Assembly (NCBI RefSeq): GCF_012349115.1
Contig: NZ_PQIG01000078.1
Span: 186,001 to 250,000, forward strand
Reading direction: 5' to 3'
Length of the DNA: 64,000 nt
Source of the DNA: Rhizobium ruizarguesonis
GTDB lineage: Bacteria; Pseudomonadota; Alphaproteobacteria; Rhizobiales; Rhizobiaceae
This document shows, one piece after another, positions 7,704 through 14,745 of this stretch. Below the pieces are notes generated by a model. The model did not search any database and was not told where the DNA came from. It saw only the letters and a program-made list of their open reading frames with translations. The translations under genes and the position numbers were made by a program. The first letter of the stretch is position 1. Each line of letters begins with the position of its first letter.

Positions 7704-8855
7704 ATGAAGTATGATCCGCTAAACCATGTTGCCGCGCATTTTTTGCGAGATACACAATCCGTGCGCGTAGCTTCCCGCAACGAGCGCGACCTGTTGCGGC
7801 TGATCTGGAAGTCTCCGGGGATCGAGCGCTCCGACCTGACAGAGCCGCTCGATCTCACCCAGCAATCGTTGCACAGGATCGTCGCGCGGCTTCATGAGCG
7901 AGGAATGCTCATCTTTTCCCATCCGGAAACCCGGCGGCCGGGACCGCCCAGCCCGGAGCTGACCCTTCGCAAAGACTGGTGTTTAACCTTGGGCATCTCC
8001 GTGAACGTCGGCTCGATCGGCCTTTGCCTCATGGGTTTCGGCGAACCTTTGGAAAAAATGGAAATCCAACAGGCAGGCTCCTCGCTATCCGCTGAAATGC
8101 AGCGGATCGAAGCGGCGGTCGAAGAGCTTCTTGCCCGCCGAAGCGCCAAACGGCGTGACGTCCTCGGCGTCGGCCTGGCCGTCGCCGGCCACCGGATGCT
8201 GGAGACGGCCTTCAATTGCCCCTTGCCGCTCGCTCATTGGTCACTGATCGACCTGGCGCCTTTGCTCGGAGAGCAACTTGGCCTGCCGGTCTGGGCAGAC
8301 AATGTCGCCAGGACCGCAGCCTTGGCGGAAGCCATTTTCGGTGTCGGCCGGGATGTCGCGGATTTCGCCTATATCGCCCATCTTCATGGCTATGGCGGCG
8401 GCCTGGTTGCCGGAGGCATGCCGTTTCGCGGCAATTTCGGCAACGCCGGCGAATTTTCCGTTCTCTTCGGACGTCAGGACTATGAGGAACGCCCTGCGCT
8501 CGGCGTCCTGCTTGAACATCTTCGTGCCAAGGGACGCTCGAACTTGACCCTGAGAGACCTGAAGAACGACGACCTGATGGATTGGGATGGCATCGGGGAG
8601 TGGATCGATCGCGTCACGCCGGCCCACAATCGCGCCATTAATGCGATCTGCGCAATATTCGACCCGGCATTGATCGTCCTTGGCGGCGAGCTTCCGCATT
8701 CACTCGCGAGAATGCTGATCGAACGGACCGAGTTCAACAATCTGCCTCGGCATGGCGTTTTACGCGACGTCCCCAGGCTTGCCGTGGCACAGATAATCGA
8801 TGCCCCCGGTGCAATCGGCGCGGCCTTGATCCCGCTCTTCGAAACCGTTTTGTGA
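7704..8855 (+). CDS. ROK family transcriptional repressor/sugar kinase-like protein
   Basis: A 383-residue NagC/XylR-type protein. The N-terminal winged HTH is at about 20-75 (SRNERDLLRLIWKSPGIERS, then LTQQSLHRIVARLHERGML). The ROK actin-fold domain follows (GLAVAGHR, PVWADNVARTAALAE, an AYIAHLHGYGGGLVAGG stretch near residue 235, GNAGEF). The cysteine-rich zinc motif of active ROK kinases is absent: after GNAGEF comes SVLFGRQDYEERPAL, so this is probably a pure regulator. I take ATG 7704 because the longer TTG start coincides with the -35 box. It points toward the 3' end of the rhamnogalacturonan ABC operon and could be its regulator, but nothing in the sequence proves that. Confidence 0.88.
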   Translation: MKYDPLNHVAAHFLRDTQSVRVASRNERDLLRLIWKSPGIERSDLTEPLDLTQQSLHRIVARLHERGMLIFSHPETRRPGPPSPELTLRKDWCLTLGISVNVGSIGLCLMGFGEPLEKMEIQQAGSSLSAEMQRIEAAVEELLARRSAKRRDVLGVGLAVAGHRMLETAFNCPLPLAHWSLIDLAPLLGEQLGLPVWADNVARTAALAEAIFGVGRDVADFAYIAHLHGYGGGLVAGGMPFRGNFGNAGEFSVLFGRQDYEERPALGVLLEHLRAKGRSNLTLRDLKNDDLMDWDGIGEWIDRVTPAHNRAINAICAIFDPALIVLGGELPHSLARMLIERTEFNNLPRHGVLRDVPRLAVAQIIDAPGAIGAALIPLFETVL

Positions 8856-9133
8856 TATGGGCAGGACGCCGCAGCACTTTGTACTCGACGTCAACATAGC
8901 CTAAAACGGCGGCCTATCAAGTCGCGGAGGCGGCCGGCTTCGGTGGCAAGCGCTACGCTCGCCGCGGCGCATACCGCCCTAAAAATGAGCGACGGCCTTG
9001 GGAGTCATCCGCAAAGACAAAAACCGAAACGCGCCGCATGAACCAAGTTCAATGCGACGCGCCTCAGCCGGGAGGAGGACGTGGTATGGATTCTTCGGCG
9101 ATTGCGGGGAGGTCTATCTCCACGCCTCGCCGT
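8856..9133. other. Convergent intergenic region, no gene seen
   Basis: The 278 bases between the convergent ROK gene and the sugar ABC operon hold one clear hairpin (see the terminator at 9017-9062). I see no convincing ORF with a ribosome-binding site. Confidence 0.5.
9017..9062 (-). terminator. Intrinsic terminator of the rhamnogalacturonan operon
   Basis: On the minus strand, a hairpin with arms around CGCGTCGCAT-TGAAC and GTTCAT-GCGGCGCG (one bulge and one mismatch, positions 9030-9061) is followed by GTTTCGGTTTTTG. It lies about 70 bases after the stop of the last permease gene. Confidence 0.6.
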
Positions 9134-10180
9134 TCACTTCATGCCTGTTCCGGCGATGCCCGTGGTGATGTACTTCTGCAGGAACAGGAAGACGACGGTG
9201 ACAGGCAGCAGGCTGAGGAACGTCATTGCCAGGATATAATGCCACTGCACCGAGAATTCTCCCTGGAATGCATTCAGGCCGACCTGCAGCGTGAAATTCT
9301 CGCGGCTGTTGAGGACGATGAGCGGCCAGAGGAAATCGTTCCAGCGCCAGAGCACGGAAAAGATCGCCAGCACCGCTAGCGCGGGCGCCGTCAGCGGCAG
9401 GATGATGCGCCAGAATATGCAGAATTCGCTCGCCGCATCGACGCGCGCCGCCTCTATCAGCTCATCGGGTATGGTCAGCATATATTGCCGCAGCAGGAAG
9501 ACGGCGGTCGGAGAGGCGACCGTCGGCAGGATGACGCCCCAGAGGTTGTCGGCAAGCCCGACCCCGACGATGACGAGATAGGCCGGCACCATGACGACGG
9601 CGAGCGGGATCATCAGCGTCGAAATGATGATGACGAAGACAGTCGTATCGCCAGGAAATTTGTATTTCGACAGGGCGAAGGCCGCCATGGCGTTGACGAT
9701 CAGCGTCAGAAGCGTTGCGACGAAGGTGACGAACACTGAATTCTTGAGGAAGGTCAGGAAGTTGAAGCGCGTCAGCGGATCGGTGTAATTCTGCGTGGCG
9801 ACCGTCAGCTTCTGCACCGGCGTCAGCCCCTTCACGTCGACGCTGACCGGTGGTCCCGGATTTGCCGGATCGACCATCTGGGCCTTGAGGCCGACGCGGC
9901 GGACCATGGCCATTTCACGCTGCTGGCCGTCGACGGTGACCTGCCAGAGGCTCAGCGGCTTGTCGAAGCCGGGCACGGTCTGTTCGACGGCGGCCCGGGG
10001 AAGCAGCGTCGGCGGAAATCGGGTGATCTCAGCTGCCGGCTTCAGCGAGGAGAGGCCCGCCCAGAGGACCGGAAGCAACACCACGAAGGTTCCGCCGATC
10101 AGCCAGACCCATGACAATATGTCGGTTATATCGATGCGTCCGGCCCGGCGTGTGCGCGTGAAAAAGCTGATCGGTTTCAT
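9134..10180 (-). CDS. Sugar ABC transporter permease, MalG type
   Basis: A 348-residue CUT1-family permease, last gene of the operon. The ATG at 10180 has GGAG upstream and lies two bases after the stop of the MalF-type gene. The first TM (ILSWVWLIGGTFVVLLPVLWA) is followed by an unusually long periplasmic loop of about 90 residues (about 45-135, with Val/Thr-rich sequence) before the permease core. The EAA loop is EAARVDAASEFCIFWRIILP, and the C-terminus ends GIAGTGMK as in many MalG homologues. Typical MalG proteins are about 280-296 residues, so the loop accounts for the extra length. With the adjacent genes it forms an importer for oligosaccharides probably derived from rhamnogalacturonan. 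Confidence 0.93.
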   Translation of the reverse strand: MKPISFFTRTRRAGRIDITDILSWVWLIGGTFVVLLPVLWAGLSSLKPAAEITRFPPTLLPRAAVEQTVPGFDKPLSLWQVTVDGQQREMAMVRRVGLKAQMVDPANPGPPVSVDVKGLTPVQKLTVATQNYTDPLTRFNFLTFLKNSVFVTFVATLLTLIVNAMAAFALSKYKFPGDTTVFVIIISTLMIPLAVVMVPAYLVIVGVGLADNLWGVILPTVASPTAVFLLRQYMLTIPDELIEAARVDAASEFCIFWRIILPLTAPALAVLAIFSVLWRWNDFLWPLIVLNSRENFTLQVGLNAFQGEFSVQWHYILAMTFLSLLPVTVVFLFLQKYITTGIAGTGMK

Positions 10181-10181
10181 C

Positions 10182-11177
10182 TCAGGACTCCATTCGCTTG
10201 CCGATGCGCAGCTGTATGAGGGTGAGAACCAGAAGCACCAGCCCCATGAGAACCGATGCGGCGGAGGCCAGTCCGAAGAGGCGAAGATCGCTGCCGAATG
10301 CCATCTGGTAGATATATTGGACGATGAAGCTGTTGGCCGTGCCGGGGCCCCCGCCATTGGTCAAAACCCAGGCCTCGTCGAAGATCTGGACGGATTTGAT
10401 CATCAGCAGAATGAACACGACCAAGAGGTTCGGAGCGAGCAACGGAAGCGTGATCCTGAAAAGTGTTCGGCGCGGCGAGGCGGCATCGATGGAGGCAGCC
10501 TCGTAGAGCTCCTTCGGGATGGCCTGGAGGCCGGCGAGGAGGATCAGGGTATAAAAACCCATGTGAAACCAGACCGATACCGCGACGACGAAGAAGCGCG
10601 ACCAGCCGACGTCGAGCAGGAAGATCTCAGGGGGAACGCCGATCATCTGGAAGAAGGCGTTCAGCAGCCCGTTGCGATCGAGGAACCATTTCCAAATGAG
10701 ACCGATGACGACGGGAGACAGCAAGACGGGATAGAAGAACATCGCCCTGAAGAAGCCGCGCGCGACGATCGCCCGATTGAGGATCAGCGCCGTGATCAGC
10801 GCCACGAGCAATGTGGCGACGACATTGAAGGCCACGAACCAGAGCGTGTTCCACACGGCCGTCCAGAACAGCGATTCCTGACAGCTTCCCGGCTGCAGAT
10901 AATTGCCGCAGGAAAGCAGCGTGCGGAAATTGTCCAGGCCGACGAAGGGACGCTCCGACACGAAAAGGTTTGTGCCACCGGTAAAGGCGTACCCGATCGC
11001 GATCGCGATCGGAAGGAACGTGAAGATAGCGAACAGAACGAGGTTCGGCGCCAGGAACAGCCATGGCATACGCTTGCGGCCGAAGATGCGCTCGATCACA
11101 TTTATCGGGGCTTCGACCACTCTCATCGCCGTTTCCCCTGCCTGGGACAGCAATGCACCTGCCTTGAGCGCCGCCAT
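10182..11177 (-). CDS. Sugar ABC transporter permease, MalF type
   Basis: A 331-residue CUT1 permease with six predicted TM segments, starting at PWLFLAPNLVLFAIFTFLPI (about 38-57). The EAA loop is ELYEAASIDAASPRRTLFRI (about 225-245), which docks onto the ATPase. A loop between TM1 and TM2 contains two cysteines (SCGNYLQPGSC) that could be disulfide-linked in the periplasm. It starts three bases after the ATPase stop and ends two bases before the MalG-type start, so it is tightly co-transcribed with both. Confidence 0.93.
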   Translation of the reverse strand: MAALKAGALLSQAGETAMRVVEAPINVIERIFGRKRMPWLFLAPNLVLFAIFTFLPIAIAIGYAFTGGTNLFVSERPFVGLDNFRTLLSCGNYLQPGSCQESLFWTAVWNTLWFVAFNVVATLLVALITALILNRAIVARGFFRAMFFYPVLLSPVVIGLIWKWFLDRNGLLNAFFQMIGVPPEIFLLDVGWSRFFVVAVSVWFHMGFYTLILLAGLQAIPKELYEAASIDAASPRRTLFRITLPLLAPNLLVVFILLMIKSVQIFDEAWVLTNGGGPGTANSFIVQYIYQMAFGSDLRLFGLASAASVLMGLVLLVLTLIQLRIGKRMES

Positions 11178-11179
11178 GT

Positions 11180-12286
11180 TCAGCGCCTCCCCTGTCCGGG
11201 CCGCCGGGCAAAAGCCAGGCCACTTTCGGGATCGAACAGATGAACCCGCCCCGGGGCGGCATCAATCAGGATGTGATCACCAGGCGCCGGCGCGAAATGG
11301 CCGGCCTCATGAATGATAATCTGCTCGTCCTGACCTGCAAGATTGCCGTAGACATAGGTCTCGGTCCCGAGGCCCTCGTGATACTGGACGATGAACGGCA
11401 GGCCTTGCTCGCTGGAACGTGAAAAATGCGCGGGCCGGATGCCGGCGAGAACGGCCTGTCCGACCGCAATGCCGGCGAGATCGACATCGCTGACGATGCT
11501 GCCGCCGTTGCCGACATCGATGACGACGCCGCTTTCGCTGACGCCTGATACCTTGCCCTTGATGATGTTCATGCGGGGCGAGCCGAGGAAGCCGGCGACG
11601 AAGAGATTGCGAGGGCTATCGAACAGGTCCAGTGGTGCGCCGACCTGCTCGACCCGCCCCGCGCGCAGCACGACGATCTTGTCGGCCATCGTCATCGCCT
11701 CGACCTGGTCATGCGTGACATAGATCATCGTCGTCTTGATCTCGCGGTGGAGCTTGGTGATCTCGGCGCGGGTCTGGACGCGCAAGGCGGCGTCGAGATT
11801 CGACAGCGGCTCGTCGAACAGGAAAATGTCCGGTTCGCGCACGATGGCCCGGCCGATCGCCACGCGCTGGCGCTGGCCGCCCGAAAGCTGCTTCGGGCGC
11901 CGGTCCAGATAGGGTTCGATCGCCAGCATCCTGGCGGCTTCGGCAATCCGCGCCTCGATCTCGGCGCGCTTGAACTTCAGGTTCTCCAGGCCGAAAGCGA
12001 GGTTCTTGCGAACGCTCATATGCGGATAGAGCGCGTAGGACTGGAAGACCATCGCGATCTTGCGCTCGGCCGGAGAGAGCGCGCTGACGTCGCGGCTCCC
12101 GATCGCGATTGCGCCTGACGTCACCTCTTCGAGGCCGGCGATGACGCGCAGCAGGGTCGACTTGCCGCATCCCGACGGGCCGACGAAGACGACGAACTCG
12201 CCGTCCGTGATATCGAGTTCGACGTCATGCAGGACTTTGACCGAGCCATACGATTTGTTGACATTGGAAAGTTTCAGTTCTGCCAT
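11180..12286 (-). CDS. Sugar ABC transporter ATP-binding protein (MalK/UgpC/MsmK type)
   Basis: A 368-residue ATPase that energises the neighbouring permeases. Walker A is GPSGCGKST (about 36-44), the Q-loop is VFQSYALYPHMSV, the signature is LSGGQRQRVAIGRA (about 134-147), Walker B is DIFLFDEPLSNLDA, and the switch His is in YVTHDQVEAMTMAD. The C-terminal third (from about 240) is a TOBE/regulatory domain as in MalK. It overlaps the end of the GH28 gene by 13 bases. Multitask MalK-type ATPases can serve other importers, which matters because the fucoside locus at 23.7-28.3 kb has no ATPase. Confidence 0.95.
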   Translation of the reverse strand: MAELKLSNVNKSYGSVKVLHDVELDITDGEFVVFVGPSGCGKSTLLRVIAGLEEVTSGAIAIGSRDVSALSPAERKIAMVFQSYALYPHMSVRKNLAFGLENLKFKRAEIEARIAEAARMLAIEPYLDRRPKQLSGGQRQRVAIGRAIVREPDIFLFDEPLSNLDAALRVQTRAEITKLHREIKTTMIYVTHDQVEAMTMADKIVVLRAGRVEQVGAPLDLFDSPRNLFVAGFLGSPRMNIIKGKVSGVSESGVVIDVGNGGSIVSDVDLAGIAVGQAVLAGIRPAHFSRSSEQGLPFIVQYHEGLGTETYVYGNLAGQDEQIIIHEAGHFAPAPGDHILIDAAPGRVHLFDPESGLAFARRPGQGRR

Positions 12287-13638
12287 GCCCCACTCCCATC
12301 AGGTGCCGCCGTTTCGAAGACGGCGTCGTTTTTGTTCCAGCCTTGCGGCAGCGGTGTCGGCCTTGTGATCCGCACCTCGTTCATCAAGATTCCGGTAACC
12401 CCCGCCACGTAGACGGCCGGCATTCCTCCCGGATAGTGCTCAAGACCGATTACCCGCCCGTCTGACCCGCGGGTCCAGGCATTGGCGCGGCCACCGCCAT
12501 CGGCTTTCGGAGAAAGGTCCGCGTTTGTCGGACGCAGGTCGTAGGACCGCGCCGTGTCGAGTTGCCCGGGCTGCTGCTCTATGGCGATGCGCGTAAGCCG
12601 TGCGTTGCCGATGCCGGCCGAAGAGGTCGAGATGACCGTGATTGCCCCCTCCATCCGTCCGGTTATGTCCTCGACGATGAGATTTTCGATGGCGCCCGCC
12701 GTGCGTTCCGTGACACGGTCGACGACATTGACGGTCAGCGCCTCTCCCGAGCCCCAGAAACCATCGGGGGTCTCGCGGCACTCCACCGCAATTCTCGAAA
12801 ACCTCACATTCGATATCCGGCCGCCGTCGCGGGAAAATATGCCGAGCGCCCTGTTGGAGGATGAGACGTTGCAATCCTCGAACACGACGTTGGTGACGTC
12901 GCCATGCGTTTCCGTGCCGATCTTCAGCGCACAGCTGAGGCTCTGAACGGAGCAGCGGCGGACAAGAATGTTTTCGCATCGTCCGATGGCGATACGATCG
13001 GGACCGATGCTCGTCTTCAGACATATGCCGTCGTCGGCCGTCGATATCCGGCAATCCTCGATGACGGCGCCGCGGCAGGCATCCAGCACGATGCCATCGG
13101 TGTTGGGAAGGCGGCGGTCGTTGTCGATGGTCACGTCCCTGACCGCAACATCGGTGCAGTTGACGAAGTGCAGCGTCCACATCGGCGAGCGGCAAATATG
13201 GACGGAGCTGATCTCGACCTCGTCGCAACCCTCAAAGACGACGACACGGGGACGAAGTTCGGCCGGGATGAAGGTTCCCACCGTCTCGTCGTCTCCCACA
13301 ATGAAGCTGTCGCAACCGGCTTCGATGCGCCCCGCCCCCGTCAGGCAGATCCGCCGTGCATCCTTGGCGACGATCATGCCGCGGTCCGATTTTTCGGCGA
13401 TCACCGAAACACTCGTATGCGCATAGGCCTCGTAGTCCGGAACGGGTCGCAGGATCGCGCCGGCGGCCAGATGAAGGTCGACGCCGGATCTAAGCTGGAG
13501 CCCGCGGCAGACATGGATGCCGGCCTTGAGCTCCACGCGTCCGCCGCCCGAAGCCGACAGGCCGTCGATGGCCGCCTGCAGGCGGACTGTGTCGTCGCCC
13601 TCCGCCGGCTCGATCGCGACAGGAGACACGGGGCTCAT
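12274..13638 (-). CDS. GH28 polygalacturonase/rhamnogalacturonan hydrolase-like enzyme, cytoplasmic
   Basis: A 454-residue right-handed beta-helix enzyme. Catalytic signatures of GH28 are present: N-T-D-G at 179-182, the paired Asp202-Asp203 in ADDGICLK, and His245 in a SCALKIGTETHGD segment; these motifs place the three carboxylates of the inverting mechanism. There is no signal peptide (MSPVSPVAIEPAEGDDT), so it should act in the cytoplasm on imported oligogalacturonides or rhamnogalacturonan fragments. The start overlaps the GH105 stop by four bases and the end overlaps the ATPase start. Exact linkage specificity (exo-polygalacturonase versus rhamnogalacturonan galacturonohydrolase) cannot be settled from sequence alone. 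Confidence 0.9.
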   Translation of the reverse strand: MSPVSPVAIEPAEGDDTVRLQAAIDGLSASGGGRVELKAGIHVCRGLQLRSGVDLHLAAGAILRPVPDYEAYAHTSVSVIAEKSDRGMIVAKDARRICLTGAGRIEAGCDSFIVGDDETVGTFIPAELRPRVVVFEGCDEVEISSVHICRSPMWTLHFVNCTDVAVRDVTIDNDRRLPNTDGIVLDACRGAVIEDCRISTADDGICLKTSIGPDRIAIGRCENILVRRCSVQSLSCALKIGTETHGDVTNVVFEDCNVSSSNRALGIFSRDGGRISNVRFSRIAVECRETPDGFWGSGEALTVNVVDRVTERTAGAIENLIVEDITGRMEGAITVISTSSAGIGNARLTRIAIEQQPGQLDTARSYDLRPTNADLSPKADGGGRANAWTRGSDGRVIGLEHYPGGMPAVYVAGVTGILMNEVRITRPTPLPQGWNKNDAVFETAAPDGSGAWQN

Positions 13639-14729
13639 TGCCGCTCGCCGTTCTCGAGAAAGACTTCCGTCAGGAGCAGCATGGTCAGCGCCTGGCCATA
13701 AGGCGTCGGCACGTTGGGGATGCGCCTGTAGAAATCGAGGTCATGGCCCATCGGCGTGCCGTCCGAGACGCCGTGGACGACACCTTCTTCATCGATCTGC
13801 GCCAGCACCGCCGCAAGCGCGCGCTCGGCATAGGCCCTGTCGTCCTTGTCGAGAATGCCGGCATCGATGGCGCGCAATATGCCATAGGCAATGCCTGCCG
13901 TGGCCGAGGTTTCCAGCGGCGAGGACGGATCGTCCAGAAGCGTCGTGAACATGCCGTCCGGCCGCTGGTATGCTTTCAAGGAGCGCACCTGGCTGACGAG
14001 GACGTTCGACAGAAAACGCCGGTCCTTCTCGCCGAGCGTCGGAACGAGATCGAAGAGCTCGGGGATGGCGACCGTGATCCAGGCATTGCCGCGCGCCCAG
14101 AAGGCATTGGCGAAATTGTGCCGCCCGTTGAAGGTCCAGCCGTGATACCAGAGGCCGCTGACCGGGTCGGAGAGGTAGCGGGTGTGGATCACAAACTGAT
14201 AGACGGCCTCGTCGATCCATTCGCTGCGCTCGCAGAGCACGCCGGCCCGGGCGAGAAACAGGCAGGCCATGAACAGCGTATCGTCCCACAATTCGCCGTC
14301 GTTGAGGCGCTCCTTGACGACGTGCTGAAAGCCGCCGTCCTCAGTCTTCGGCAGTTCCTTGACGAGCCATTCGGCCCAGTCCTCGACGAGAGCACGAAAA
14401 TCGGGACGGTCGATATGCTGGACGAGGATCGCAAGCGGCAGCATCGGCGCCGTGCTGTTGATCTGGCGCGGCGGCAGGCCGCGTTCGATCTGGCCGGCAT
14501 ACCAGGCGACGAGCTCCTGCAGCGCTTTCTGGTCATTGGTGGAAATGGCACGCCGCAGGAAGCCGTAAAGGCCGACGCCGACTTCCCAGTCCCATTCGTC
14601 GAACTGGATTCCGGAGGCGGAATTTCCCGTCACGAGACCTTCCTTGATGCCCCTGAGCCGGCTGAAAGCCGTCGCCACGCGATCAATCGTCGTCAGGAGG
14701 GCGGCGTTATCGACGGATGTTGTGTTCAT
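13635..14729 (-). CDS. GH105 (GH88-related) unsaturated rhamnogalacturonyl hydrolase
   Basis: A 364-residue (alpha/alpha)6-barrel enzyme of the YteR/YesR type, which removes the unsaturated galacturonyl residue left on rhamnogalacturonan fragments by lyases. The diagnostic segment is GELWDDTLFMACLFLARAG, with Asp149/Asp150 matching the catalytic Asp of YteR. Other family features are the YHGWTFNGRHNFANAFWARG segment, the aromatic lid residues and the SATAGIAYGI helix. It has no signal peptide, so it acts in the cytoplasm after import. It lies 16 bases after the 840-residue gene and overlaps GH28 by four bases. Confidence 0.92.
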   Translation of the reverse strand: MNTTSVDNAALLTTIDRVATAFSRLRGIKEGLVTGNSASGIQFDEWDWEVGVGLYGFLRRAISTNDQKALQELVAWYAGQIERGLPPRQINSTAPMLPLAILVQHIDRPDFRALVEDWAEWLVKELPKTEDGGFQHVVKERLNDGELWDDTLFMACLFLARAGVLCERSEWIDEAVYQFVIHTRYLSDPVSGLWYHGWTFNGRHNFANAFWARGNAWITVAIPELFDLVPTLGEKDRRFLSNVLVSQVRSLKAYQRPDGMFTTLLDDPSSPLETSATAGIAYGILRAIDAGILDKDDRAYAERALAAVLAQIDEEGVVHGVSDGTPMGHDLDFYRRIPNVPTPYGQALTMLLLTEVFLENGERQ

Positions 14730-14745
14730 GCTGGAGACCTATGTT

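Noticed and set aside
9795..11243. 482-residue plus-strand open frame
   Set aside because: Antisense to two clear permease genes; composition is extremely charged in its second half, with no ribosome-binding site or recognisable domain.
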